A stretch of DNA of 40,984 nt from DASSKO01 sp035690425. Its GTDB lineage: Bacteria > Actinomycetota > Actinomycetes > Propionibacteriales > Nocardioidaceae. The notes beneath the pieces were generated by a model. The model made no database searches. It worked only from the letters and a program-made list of their open reading frames with translations, and was not told the origin of the DNA. Made by a program: the position numbers and the translations under genes. Position 1 is the stretch's first letter, and the number at the start of each line of letters is the position of its first letter. This document shows positions 31,224 to 40,984 of this stretch, piece after piece. The DNA lies in the NCBI GenBank assembly GCA_035690425.1, contig DASSKO010000004.1, positions 1-40,984 on the forward strand, in the 5' to 3' direction.

Positions 31224-33767
31224 TCACTCCGTCGTGATGGCCCGCAGCACGTCGAGCTTGGCCGCTCGCCGCGCCGGCCACACCGCGGCCAGCACGCCGA
31301 CCACCGCCGAGGCACCGACGAACGCCGCCAGCTGCCCGGCCGGCACCTGGACTGCGGTCAGCCCTTCGTCGGCCACCGACTGCAGCAGCACCAGGCCGAA
31401 GACCACACCCAGCACGACGCCGAGCGTGGAGCCGAGCAGCGCGATCACCACCGACTCCAGTCGCACCATCGTGCGCAGCTGACGCCGGCTCAGCCCGACC
31501 GCCCGCAGCAGACCGACCTCGCGGGTGCGCTCGATCACCGACAGCGCCAGCGTGTTGACGATCCCCAGCACAGCGATGATCACGGCCAGGGCCAGCAGGG
31601 CGTAGATCAGCGTCAGCATCTGGTCGATCGGCGCCCGCTGCTCCTCGGCGTACTCGGCCTGGTCCTTCAGCGTCACCGTGGGCAGGTCGGCGATGACCGC
31701 GTCGATGCCTGCGGCGACCTCGTCGCGGTCGGCGCCGTCCGTGGCGACGACGTATGCGGAGTTGTCCGCGGGGGCCACGCCGCCGGCCGCGAGCGCCTCG
31801 AGCGAGGTCAGGTAGCTGGTGTACACGCCAGGCACCGGTTCGAACAGGCCCACCACCTCGAAGGACTGGTCGGCCCTGGGCAGGGCGACCGACACCGTGT
31901 CGCCGACCTGCACGCCGGTCTCCTCGGCACGGCCTTCGTCGACGAGGATGCCACGGGAGCCGCCCACGTCGTCGAGGCTGCCTTCCACGACGTTGACCTC
32001 GAGCGCGCGCGCGAACCCCGCCGGATCCACTCCGCCGACGACGGCACGGGAACCATCGACCTTCGTCGCCGCGTAACGGAGCCGAGCCACGGTCTCCACG
32101 CCGTCGACCTGCTCGACCCGGTCAGCGACGCTCGGCGAGAACGGCACGCCGACCGCGTTGGAGACGACGAAGTCGGCGGCGAAGCTGTTCTCGATCGACT
32201 CGTCCACGCTTGCCTTCGCCGACTGGCCGACGATGGCCATCGTGGACACCAGCGCCAGCCCGATCATCAGCGCCGACGCGGTCGCGGCGGTCCGCCGGGG
32301 GTTGCGTACGGCGTTCTGCTCCGCCAGCCGTCCCACCGTGCCGAACGCGCGACGGTAGAACAACCCGACCAGCGCCACGACCGGCCGCCCGATGACCGGG
32401 CTGGTCAGCGCGACGCCGAGCAGCACCAGCAGCACCCCGGCGCCGACGAACCACACCGCCTCATCGACACCGCTGAACAGACCCAGCCCTATGCCGGCAC
32501 CACCGACGGCGATCATCGCGACACCGATGACCAGGCGACGGCGCAGCGAGCTCTCCGGCATCGCGACATCGTCGCGGAGCGCTTCGATCGGGGAGATCCG
32601 GCTGGCGCGCCGCGCGGGCAGGTACGCCGCGAAGGCCGTCACGAGCATGCCGACCGCGTACGCCAGGATCGCCGTACGCGGCTCGAACGCCAGGCCGCTG
32701 CCGGAGAGGTCGAGGCCGAACTGGGCGAACACCGCCTTCAGCCCCTGCGCCAGGCCGAAACCGAGTGCCAGGCCGAGCGTCGAACCGACGAAACCGATGA
32801 CCAGCGCCTCGAACAGCACCGAGCGGGTGACCTGTCGGCGGTGTGCACCGAGCGCACGCAGCAGCGCCAGCTCACGGCTGCGCTGGGCGACCAGGATCGA
32901 GAAGGTGTTGATGATCAAGAAGCTGCCGACGAACAACGCGATCGCCGCGAACACCAGCAGGAACGTCGTGATGAAGCTCAGCGCCTCGGTCACGTCACTG
33001 GCCTGCTCGTCGGCGACGTCGTCACCGGTGTCGGCGACGAAGCCCGCGGGCAGCACCTCGTTGACGCTGTCGGCCAGCTGCTGCTGGCTGACGCCGTCGT
33101 CGGCGGTCACCCAGACGTCGGTGTAGACGTCCTTGCCGTGATGGAACAGGTCCTGCGCGGTCTCGGTGTCGAAGATGGTCAGGCTGGCGCCCGCCAGGCT
33201 GCCGCCGCCGAAGTCGGCGATGCCGACCAGCTCCGCCTCCAGGGCGGCCTTGTCACCGGAGGTCACGATCGGCACCTGGTCGCCGACCGCGTACCCGGCC
33301 TTCTCCGCGGTGCTGGAGTCGAGCGCCACCTCGCCGGCCCGCTGCGGCGCGCGGCCCTCCGCAACCGTGAGGCCGTCGAGGTCGTGGGCGGCCGGCGCGT
33401 CGTTGTAGTTCAGCCCGAGACCAGGAGCGCCTTGGGCGCCGATGACCTTGCCGTCCTCACCCACCACGAACACACCGAACGCGGTTACGTTGCCGTCGGC
33501 CCGCTGCGCGCCCTCGGCTCCTGCCGCCGTCGCCACGACGGAGGCGGGGACGGTCAGGGAGCTCTGCGTCTCCGAGCCGGTGGCTCCCTCCGGTCGCACG
33601 ACGACGTCTCCCACGCTACCGGCGAAGATCGAGTCGAACGCCCTGTTGAGGGTGTCGGTGAAGATCAGCGACCCGGCGACGAACGCCACGCCGATCACGA
33701 TCGCGAACCCGCTCATCAACAACCTGAGCTTGCGGGCAAGCAGGTTCTTCCAAGCAGCTCTCAGCAT
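31224..33767 (-). CDS. ABC exporter permease with two FtsX domains
   Basis: An 847-residue membrane subunit of an FtsX/MacB-like ABC exporter. The N-terminal helix LRLLMSGFAIVIGVAFVAGSLIF is followed by a large periplasmic-type domain (about 45-250), a first FtsX core (FLLVFAAIALFVGSFLIINTFSILVAQRSRELALLRALGAHRRQ), further membrane helices, a second extracellular domain, and a second FtsX core at the C-terminus (LALAVIIAVLGIVNTLALSVIERTREVGLLRAVGLSRRQLR). Such duplicated permeases export lipids or peptides or signal across the membrane; the substrate is unknown. It follows its ATPase by 5 bases. Confidence 0.9.
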   Translation of the reverse strand: MLRAAWKNLLARKLRLLMSGFAIVIGVAFVAGSLIFTDTLNRAFDSIFAGSVGDVVVRPEGATGSETQSSLTVPASVVATAAGAEGAQRADGNVTAFGVFVVGEDGKVIGAQGAPGLGLNYNDAPAAHDLDGLTVAEGRAPQRAGEVALDSSTAEKAGYAVGDQVPIVTSGDKAALEAELVGIADFGGGSLAGASLTIFDTETAQDLFHHGKDVYTDVWVTADDGVSQQQLADSVNEVLPAGFVADTGDDVADEQASDVTEALSFITTFLLVFAAIALFVGSFLIINTFSILVAQRSRELALLRALGAHRRQVTRSVLFEALVIGFVGSTLGLALGFGLAQGLKAVFAQFGLDLSGSGLAFEPRTAILAYAVGMLVTAFAAYLPARRASRISPIEALRDDVAMPESSLRRRLVIGVAMIAVGGAGIGLGLFSGVDEAVWFVGAGVLLVLLGVALTSPVIGRPVVALVGLFYRRAFGTVGRLAEQNAVRNPRRTAATASALMIGLALVSTMAIVGQSAKASVDESIENSFAADFVVSNAVGVPFSPSVADRVEQVDGVETVARLRYAATKVDGSRAVVGGVDPAGFARALEVNVVEGSLDDVGGSRGILVDEGRAEETGVQVGDTVSVALPRADQSFEVVGLFEPVPGVYTSYLTSLEALAAGGVAPADNSAYVVATDGADRDEVAAGIDAVIADLPTVTLKDQAEYAEEQRAPIDQMLTLIYALLALAVIIAVLGIVNTLALSVIERTREVGLLRAVGLSRRQLRTMVRLESVVIALLGSTLGVVLGVVFGLVLLQSVADEGLTAVQVPAGQLAAFVGASAVVGVLAAVWPARRAAKLDVLRAITTE

Positions 33768-33772
33768 CGGGC

Positions 33773-34600
33773 TCAGGCCTCCGTCACGGCCGCGGCGCGC
33801 GACTGGTCCAGGGTCTTCATCCGCTCCAACACCCGGTCGGCTGTCGGCTCCCGCATCTCGTCGACGATGCGACCGTCCGCCAGGAACACCACGCGGTCGG
33901 TGTGGCCGGCGGCGACCGGGTCATGGGTGACCATCACGATGGTCTGGCCGAACTCGTCGACCGAGCGACGCAGGAACCGCAGGACCTCCTCGCCGGAGTG
34001 CGAGTCGAGGTTGCCGGTCGGCTCGTCGGCGAAGACCACCTCGGGCCGGCCGACCAGAGCGCGCGCACACGCGACCCGTTGCTGCTGCCCACCCGACATC
34101 TGGTTCGGCCGGTGCCGCAGCCGGCTGCGCAGGTCGACGGTGTCGATCACCGTGTCGTACCACGCCTGATCCGGTTTGCGGCCGGCGATCGCGAGCGGCA
34201 ACAGGATGTTCTCCTCCGCGGTCAACGTCGGCACCAGATTGAACGACTGGAAGATGAAGCCGATGCGGTCCCGGCGCAGGTTGGTGAGCTGCTTGTCGCC
34301 GAGCCCGGTCAGCTCCACATCGCCGAGGAAGATCTGGCCGGCAGAGGCGGTGTCGAGGGCGGCAGCGCAGTGCATCAGCGTCGACTTGCCGGAGCCGGAG
34401 GGCCCCATGATGGCCGTGAACTCACCGGCGGCCAGCTCGATGCTGACACCGTCGAGCGCGACGACCTGCGCGTCACCGTCGCCGTAGACCTTGGACAGAC
34501 CGACGGTGCGCGCGGCCGCTCGCACGCCGGTTGCGAGTGGTGTGGCCGATTGGGTGGCTGGTTGGGTGGCTGGTTGGGTGGCTGGTTGGGCCGTAGGCAT
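33773..34600 (-). CDS. ABC exporter ATPase (MacB/LolD type)
   Basis: A 275-residue ATPase that pairs with the downstream FtsX-type permease. Walker A GPSGSGKSTLM near residue 70, Q-loop IGFIFQSFNLVPTL, signature MSGGQQQRVACARAL, Walker B VVFADEPTGNLD, and H-loop VMVTHDPVAAG are all intact, and the LVPTLTAEEN and TGNLDS residues place it with LolD/MacB ATPases. The N-terminus carries a low-complexity QPAT repeat of about 15 residues that is not part of the fold. ATG 34600 is chosen; the frame extends 29 codons more. Confidence 0.92.
   Translation of the reverse strand: MPTAQPATQPATQPATQSATPLATGVRAAARTVGLSKVYGDGDAQVVALDGVSIELAAGEFTAIMGPSGSGKSTLMHCAAALDTASAGQIFLGDVELTGLGDKQLTNLRRDRIGFIFQSFNLVPTLTAEENILLPLAIAGRKPDQAWYDTVIDTVDLRSRLRHRPNQMSGGQQQRVACARALVGRPEVVFADEPTGNLDSHSGEEVLRFLRRSVDEFGQTIVMVTHDPVAAGHTDRVVFLADGRIVDEMREPTADRVLERMKTLDQSRAAAVTEA
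34550..34590 (-). repeat. 12-base tandem repeat coding QPAT in the ABC ATPase N-terminus
   Basis: Three full copies of TTGGGTGGCTGG on the plus strand (34550-34561, 34562-34573, 34574-34585) and a partial fourth. In the gene they encode repeated Gln-Pro-Ala-Thr. The copies are identical, so length variation between strains is likely. Confidence 0.9.
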
Positions 34601-34740
34601 GCTCGTCACAGGAAAGTTCCCCCAGGGAGTGTGTTCAGACGGGCACAGCGCCCGATGGCATGCCTTGATTCTAGAGTTGGAGGACACGTCGTGACCTCCG
34701 GTTTTCCCCGCAGTCGACCCTGATCGGCCCCCTGAATCGA

Positions 34741-34780
34741 CAACGGGGCGGCCCCGGCCGAAGCCGGGACCGCCCCGTTG
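34741..34780 (-). terminator. groEL terminator with UUCG tetraloop
   Basis: 18-base arms (34741-34758 and 34763-34780) around a 4-base loop, 36 bases past the groEL stop. On the groEL strand the loop is TTCG closed by C-G and the only imperfection is a G-T wobble, giving a very stable stem. No clear T run. Confidence 0.75.
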
Positions 34781-34815
34781 CGCTACTCAGTGCAGCGACT
34801 AGTGCAGCGGCGGGA

Positions 34816-36453
<1,638 letters not shown>

Positions 36454-36579
36454 AACTCCTGGGAGTCCTCCCGCATCGGGGCAACTAGAGGGTCGGTCGC
36501 CGCCCGCGACGGACGACCACCAGCCGCTGCGAAGCCCTTCCGCAACGCCTGCGAGATCTCGACGATCCGGCCCTTGGGG

Positions 36580-36606
36580 CTGTCACTCTCATGACGAGAG
36601 TGCTAG
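36580..36606. promoter_or_regulatory. CIRCE element A (degenerate left half)
   Basis: CTGTCACTC - 9 bases - GAGTGCTAG compared with the consensus TTAGCACTC-N9-GAGTGCTAA: the right half has one mismatch, the left half three. It sits at the predicted groEL transcription start. Binding site for the HrcA repressor. Confidence 0.7.
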
Positions 36607-36609
36607 CCC

Positions 36610-36639
36610 ATTTTTAGCACTCTCGCGCGGTGAGTGCAA
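36610..36639 (-). promoter_or_regulatory. groEL promoter
   Basis: On the minus strand TTGCAC (36639-36634) is followed, 17 bases later, by TAAAAA (36616-36611), a good sigma-70-type pair for this GC content. It is overlapped by CIRCE B and followed by CIRCE A, so HrcA would block it. Confidence 0.6.
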
Positions 36640-36640
36640 A
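36614..36640. promoter_or_regulatory. CIRCE element B
   Basis: TTAGCACTC - 9 bases - GAGTGCAAA, with only one mismatch to the 27-base CIRCE consensus. It covers the groEL -35 box and part of the -10 box. Predicts heat-shock control by HrcA, whose gene is not in the window. Confidence 0.85.
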
Positions 36641-36750
36641 CGCCGTTCCGGCCCTCTGCCTGACTCCCGCGGGCTCGGCTCGCGCCGGGTCGGCACCCCC
36701 CGGCTGACCGAGCGCAGCCCGCCGCGAGTACGTCGCTCGACGCGCGGGGG

Positions 36751-38361
36751 CTACGAGCGCTCGGCAGCAGCCGGGGAATGCTCGCCCCTGCGCCGAGGGC
36801 GTCTGAACAGTCCGTCTCTGCGCATGTCCACCGTCATGGCCACGCACATCGCGATCAGTGCGAGCACGAAGGGGGCGGCGGCCACGATCGCTCCCCACTG
36901 CAGCGCGTCCAGGCCACCGACCACGAGCAGCACCAGCGCCACGGCTCCGATCAGCGTCCCCCACAGCAGCGTGATCCACGTCTTGGGCTCGGGGTTGCCC
37001 CACGAGGAGAACGTGCCGAGCACGATCGCGCCCGCATCGGCTCCGCTGACGAAGAACACGCCCGCGAGGATGATCACGGCGACGCTGGTGACGGTGCTCA
37101 GCGGGAACTGCGCGAGCAGCTCGAACATCGCGGCCTGCGGGCTCTCCGCTGCCGCCGCGGCGATGTCGACGCCGGAGAACTGCAGATCCAGCGCCGTACC
37201 CCCCAGCACCGCGAACCAGACCACGGTCGCCAGGCTCGGCGCGACCAGCACCCCGAGCACGTACTCGCGGACCGTGCGTCCCTTGGAGATGCGCGCGAGG
37301 AACGAGCCCACGTACGGCGCCCAGGAGATGCCCCAAGCCCAGAAGAACACCGTCCAGTTCTGCATCCAGGTGCCCTGGTCCATCGCGCCGGTCTCGAAGG
37401 CCATCGGCAGGAAGTTGAAGACATAGGAGCCGAAGGCCTCGGAGAAGAGGTTGAAGATGAAGTTGAGGGGCCCGAGCACGAGCAGGAAGACGAGCAGCGC
37501 GACCGCGAGCAGCACGTTGAAGTCGGCCAGCCGCTTGATGCCCTTGCTGACACCGGCCGTCGCCGAGACCAGGAACGCGATGGTCAGCGAGCCGACCACG
37601 ATCAGCAGCAGCCAGGCGCTGGAGGACAGGTCGCTGATGTACTCCAAACCGGCGACGATCTGCAAGGTGCCGAGCCCGAGGGTCACGGAGTTGCCGACGA
37701 GCGTGGTGACGACGACCCAGGTGTTGATCGTGCGACCCACACCGTTGTCGGCATGCCGGCCCAGCAGCGGGGTGAGCACCGAGGTGACCAGACTGCTGCG
37801 GCCCTTGTTGTGCAGGTTGTACGCCAGCGCAAGCCCGGCGACGCCGAAGAAGGCCCACGGGTGCAGACACCAGTGGAAGAGGGAGTACTGCATACCCACG
37901 ATCGCTGCCGCGTCGGTGCGCGGCTCGGGCCCGCCTGGCGGCGGTTGGTCGTAGAGGATCACCGGCTCGGCGGCGCCGTAGAAGATCAGCCCGATGCCGA
38001 CGCCGAGGGCGAACATCATCGCGATCCAGGAGAAGGTGGAGTACTCCGGCCGGTCGTCCGGGCCGCCCAGCCGGGCCCTGCCGACCCGGCCGAAGCCCAA
38101 CCAGAGAATGAAGAAGACGAAACCCGCCGTGGACAGCACGTAGACCCAGCCGAACCAGTCGGCGATCCAGGCGTAGATGTGCGCGCCGCCGATGCGCACG
38201 GGGTCGGTGAAGACCACCCCCGCGAAGACGAAGGCGAGCACGAGACCCGAGCCGACCACCACCATCGGCATGTCGATGCCGGACCGCCAGCTGCTGCTGG
38301 ACGCCTCGGCCGGCTCCTCGGGTCGGCCTGGCTCGCCGGGTCGCTGATCGGTCGTGCTCAT
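36751..38361 (-). CDS. BCCT-family osmolyte transporter
   Basis: A 536-residue secondary transporter of the betaine/choline/carnitine family with about 12 membrane helices. Diagnostic parts are MFALGVGIGLIFYGAAEPVI, YSLFHWCLHPWAFFGVAGLALAY, and the family signature WAWGISWAPYVGSFLARISKGRTVREYV. It imports a quaternary ammonium compound such as glycine betaine, choline or ectoine, coupled to sodium or protons; the exact substrate is unclear. ATG 38361 was chosen for GAGGTGA 7 bases upstream. It lies 7 bases after the broken EhuB-like gene. Confidence 0.93.
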   Translation of the reverse strand: MSTTDQRPGEPGRPEEPAEASSSSWRSGIDMPMVVVGSGLVLAFVFAGVVFTDPVRIGGAHIYAWIADWFGWVYVLSTAGFVFFILWLGFGRVGRARLGGPDDRPEYSTFSWIAMMFALGVGIGLIFYGAAEPVILYDQPPPGGPEPRTDAAAIVGMQYSLFHWCLHPWAFFGVAGLALAYNLHNKGRSSLVTSVLTPLLGRHADNGVGRTINTWVVVTTLVGNSVTLGLGTLQIVAGLEYISDLSSSAWLLLIVVGSLTIAFLVSATAGVSKGIKRLADFNVLLAVALLVFLLVLGPLNFIFNLFSEAFGSYVFNFLPMAFETGAMDQGTWMQNWTVFFWAWGISWAPYVGSFLARISKGRTVREYVLGVLVAPSLATVVWFAVLGGTALDLQFSGVDIAAAAAESPQAAMFELLAQFPLSTVTSVAVIILAGVFFVSGADAGAIVLGTFSSWGNPEPKTWITLLWGTLIGAVALVLLVVGGLDALQWGAIVAAAPFVLALIAMCVAMTVDMRRDGLFRRPRRRGEHSPAAAERS

Positions 38362-38368
38362 GGCGCAC

Positions 38369-39270
38369 TCACCTCGGGACGGGGTCGTAGTCGGTGCCGC
38401 CGACACCACTGGCTCGACACAGCTGCTCGGTGGTCAGGTCCGCCGGTGGGAGCTCCGCCCGGGTGAAGCCCCACGGCGCGAGAATGCGGAGCAGCTCGCC
38501 CTGCTCCCGCAGGACCGTCAGCTCGCGGTTGAACGCGTCCCGCAGGTCGGCATCGTTGCTGCGAAAGGCCGCACCGCCGCAGCCGAGCAGGGGCTCGCCG
38601 TCGATGATCGGCGTGAACGGCTCGAGCACCTCGACCTGCTCGGCGGCGCTCGGCGCAGGCTCCACACCGGGGAGGCTCTCGATGTCGCTCTGCCCGCGGG
38701 CACGCTCGAGCAGCGACCGGAGCGAGATGCTGGTCAGGGCGAACGCGTCGACCTCGCCGGAGGCGACCGCCTCCAGCCCGGCGGTCTGCGTGCCGACCAT
38801 GCGTAGCTGACCGCTGGAGACTCCGGCACCGCGCGCATAATCGGCCTCGACCGCGGCGGCCAGCACTGCCAGGCTGGCGCCCGCCTCGGCCACTGAGGCG
38901 TAGTCGCTGAGGTCCTCTAGGTGATGAACATGCCGGCCGCGACCACGTCGAAGTTGCCGGCGTCGAGCCCGTCGAGCAGCGGGCTGAACGGCACCGTGAG
39001 CGGCTCGACCTCGATCTCGCCGATGCGGGCGAAGACGGCCTGGTGCAGCGTGCCGATCGCGCCCGTGAGCCGGTCCTGTTCGTCGAGGAACGAGTACGGC
39101 ACCTCGCCCGCGATGCCGGCGCGGATGGTGCCGTCGGACTTCACCTGCTCCAGGGTGTTGCCGAAGCCGAGAGCGGAGCATCCTCCGAGAAGCTGAGGCG
39201 CCGACACGGCTGCACCGGCCAGCAACGTGGTGCGAAGGACGTCGCGGCGGCTCCATCGGCGCTGGGTCAT
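38369..39270 (-). pseudogene. ehuB: EhuB-like ectoine/hydroxyectoine-binding protein, frameshifted with internal loss
   Basis: Remains of an amino-acid-type substrate-binding protein resembling EhuB. The first part, from ATG 39270, has a Tat motif (RRDVLRTTLLAG), lipobox LLGGC and IRAGIAGEVPYSFLD, and ends at VVAAGMFIT before a TAG at 38917. The rest continues in another frame from LEDLSDYASVAEAGASLAVLAAAVEADYA to TEQLCRASG. Intact relatives have roughly 25-30 residues between those points (PERC...FLVPKG region), absent here. So a small deletion removed part of the ligand domain and shifted the frame. No ehuC, ehuD or ehuA genes are present. Confidence 0.8.
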
Positions 39271-39414
39271 CGTCAGCCCCTTACCTGGGCGGCCGGCCCA
39301 CCCGGCTGGGCCCGACCTGCTTCCTGACGTTAGTGCCCATACCTCGCCTCTTCCAACGACTCGCCCGGACGTACCCAGGTCAGCACGGCCACACGGTCAG
39401 CAGGACCACCGGCG

Positions 39415-40984
39415 TCACGCGACCGTGGCGCCGGGAGCAGCATGGGCGCGTACGTCGTCGAGGATCGCGATGATCGCCTCGACATCCTCGTCGGGGAAGA
39501 TCACGTCCGGCCCCTGCGGCGCGTGGTCGGTGAACGGCGACTCGTACAGCCTCCGCGCCTCCATGGCTCCGTTGTCGGTGAGATGCTCGACGATCAGGTT
39601 CACGAAGTCGATCTGCGCCGCGGAGTAGGTGGATCCAGCCAGGTAGCGGGAGAAGGCATCGGTGGCCGCCGTGCGGTCGAGCCCGACGAGCGAGCGGATG
39701 AACAGGCCGAGCCCATGCGACTCTTCCTTGGCACGGGCGATGTGTGCCTTCTCGCCCGCGCCGCTGTCGACGAGCATCTGCTCGAGTGCCGTGAGGTCGT
39801 CCGAGGTGAGCTGCTTGTTGCGGCGCAGTCGCTGCAGCGCGACGTGATCCTCGTGGTCACGCAGGTAAGCGCGGGCCTTCGCCTTGAACCGCTCCCAGTT
39901 GGTCCCGACGCTGACGCCCGGCAGCTCGACGACCGATCCCTGACCGAGCTCGTCCTCGAAGTCGGTGTAGACGATGGGCCGGCGGGTCTTGTCGATGAAC
40001 CGGACGAGGCTGCGGATGCGGCGGCGCACGAGCTCGAGCATCGGCAGGGTGACGTCCACCCACCACTCGTCGCCGGCCACCTCGTCGAGCAGCCGCTGCT
40101 GGGCGGCGACCGAAGGGATCGTGGTCTGGCTGAGCAGAGCCGCCGCGATCTCCTGCACCTGCCGGCGCAGCCGCTCGGCGAGCACATGGTCACCGTCGAG
40201 CTGGGCGAGCTGGCTACGCAGCAGGAGCAAGTCGAACCGTTTGGCCTGCTCGTCCTCGTCCCGCACCGTCGAGGGCAGGCCGGCCAGGTGCTCGGCGACC
40301 TGCCCTGCCTCGTCGACCGTCAGATGCTGCCACGGCCCCCATTCGGTGTAGGTCTCCACCCAGCGGCGCTTCGGGCGGACGACGAAGTTGTCGACGTTCA
40401 TGCCCTGCACGATCCTGTGCAGGATGCGCGCGGTGTCCACCCGCAGCCCGCGATCGGTCTCGGTGCCGTCCTCCTCCCCCGTGCCATCGGGCTGGCTGCC
40501 GATCACCTTGTCCAGTGCGGTGACGAGGCCGAGTCGGGCCTCGAAGAGCCGCTCGGCGAGCGACTTCTGCAGCGATCCCTCGGAGCCGGCCATGGGCTGG
40601 TCGAAGAACTCGAGGTTCTCGCAGAAATCGAAGACGTAGAAGTCCTTCTTGTCCTGACCCGGCCCGTACAGGTCGGGGCAGAGGCGGGTGCCGCGGCCGA
40701 TCATCTGCCAGAACTTGCTCTTGGCGCGGACCCGCTTGAAGAACACCAGGTTCACTACTTCGGGTACGTCGATGCCGGTGTCGAGCATGTCGACCGAGAT
40801 CGCGATGTGCGGTGCCTCGTCCGCGGTCGCGAAGCCGTCGATCAACGACTGGGCGTACTCGGTCTGGTAGGTGACCACGCTGGCGTACTTGCCGGCGTAC
40901 TCGGGGTAGGAGAGGTCAAAGCGTTGCTTGATGAACTGGGCATGGTCGTTGTTCTTGGCGAAGACGATGGTCTTGCCGATCCGG
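39415..40984 (-). CDS. hsdR: Type I restriction HsdR-like helicase subunit, C-terminal part (runs off right edge)
   Basis: C-terminal 523 residues of a DEAD/DEAH-helicase restriction subunit of the EcoEI type. Visible are IGKTIVFAKNNDHAQFIKQRF, SVDMLDTGIDVPEVVNLVFF (helicase motif V region), SKFWQMIGRGTRLCPDLYG (motif VI, arginine fingers), then the EcoEI-type C-terminal domain (RRIRSLVRFIDKTRRPIVYTDFEDELG, FSRYLAGSTYSAAQIDFVNLIVEHLTDNGAM). The endonuclease and N-terminal helicase motifs lie beyond the window. HsdM and HsdS, if present, must be outside. It cuts DNA lacking the host methylation mark. Confidence 0.93.
   Translation of the reverse strand, partial: RIGKTIVFAKNNDHAQFIKQRFDLSYPEYAGKYASVVTYQTEYAQSLIDGFATADEAPHIAISVDMLDTGIDVPEVVNLVFFKRVRAKSKFWQMIGRGTRLCPDLYGPGQDKKDFYVFDFCENLEFFDQPMAGSEGSLQKSLAERLFEARLGLVTALDKVIGSQPDGTGEEDGTETDRGLRVDTARILHRIVQGMNVDNFVVRPKRRWVETYTEWGPWQHLTVDEAGQVAEHLAGLPSTVRDEDEQAKRFDLLLLRSQLAQLDGDHVLAERLRRQVQEIAAALLSQTTIPSVAAQQRLLDEVAGDEWWVDVTLPMLELVRRRIRSLVRFIDKTRRPIVYTDFEDELGQGSVVELPGVSVGTNWERFKAKARAYLRDHEDHVALQRLRRNKQLTSDDLTALEQMLVDSGAGEKAHIARAKEESHGLGLFIRSLVGLDRTAATDAFSRYLAGSTYSAAQIDFVNLIVEHLTDNGAMEARRLYESPFTDHAPQGPDVIFPDEDVEAIIAILDDVRAHAAPGATVA

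Noticed and set aside
36614..36640. Possible rho-independent terminator at the repeats before groEL
   Set aside because: The inverted repeats match CIRCE spacing and sequence and lie upstream of groEL with a promoter inside them.

Overview
The window is very GC-rich, densely coded DNA from an actinobacterium. The main pointers are the F420 deazaflavin synthase FbiC at the left edge, frequent GTG starts, ATGA/GTGA/TGATG stop-start overlaps, -10 boxes placed 6-8 bases before a start codon (leaderless transcripts), and a groEL with two CIRCE operators and no groES beside it. A Nocardioides-like member of the Propionibacteriales would fit, but the genus is an inference from general gene style, not from a marker gene.

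Layout. 1-10.4 kb holds housekeeping and poorly known genes: FbiC (partial) with a small zinc-ribbon protein upstream, a maltose O-acetyltransferase-like enzyme, a TRIC/YicG-type channel, an M20 amidohydrolase, a DinB/DUF664 protein, a large secreted protein with cadherin-like repeats and a C-terminal OmpA domain, a TfoX-like protein, an HD hydrolase, DUF4031 coupled to CutC, and a small Cys-containing protein. 10.4-25.6 kb is the metabolic core, a polyamine/agmatine uptake and breakdown locus. On the minus strand it has an aldehyde dehydrogenase, a YtcJ-like amidohydrolase, a second aldehyde dehydrogenase, the Pot-type ABC importer (binding lipoprotein, ATPase, two permeases, the last one frameshifted), an FAD amine oxidase and an agmatinase-family ureohydrolase. 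Diverging from it are an Lrp/AsnC regulator, a class III aminotransferase and a second FAD amine oxidase. 25.6-28.7 kb has XdhC and a MobA-like nucleotidyltransferase (molybdenum cofactor handling) and an M19 dipeptidase. 28.7-31.2 kb has a VapBC toxin-antitoxin pair, an M20 peptidase and the ribosome-rescue factor ArfB. 31.2-34.6 kb has an FtsX-type ABC exporter (permease plus ATPase). 34.8-36.6 kb is groEL with its promoter. 36.7-39.3 kb has a BCCT osmolyte transporter next to a broken EhuB-like binding protein. 39.4 kb to the end is the C-terminal half of a type I restriction HsdR-like helicase subunit running off the window.

How the genes may work together: the Pot importer brings in a polyamine; the agmatinase-family enzyme would release urea from agmatine or a related guanidino compound; the FAD oxidases and the aminotransferase would turn the amine into an aminoaldehyde; the two aldehyde dehydrogenases would oxidise it to the acid, all under the divergent Lrp-type regulator. 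No gamma-glutamylputrescine synthetase or hydrolase (PuuA, PuuD) is in the window, so the route looks non-glutamylated unless those genes lie elsewhere.

Two transport genes look broken: the second Pot permease by a shift in a CG run, and the EhuB-like gene by a shift plus missing internal sequence. No intergenic stretch exceeds 300 bases; the longest, 297 bases upstream of groEL, holds the groEL promoter and both CIRCE sites. I saw no tRNA, rRNA, CRISPR array, insertion sequence or prophage.
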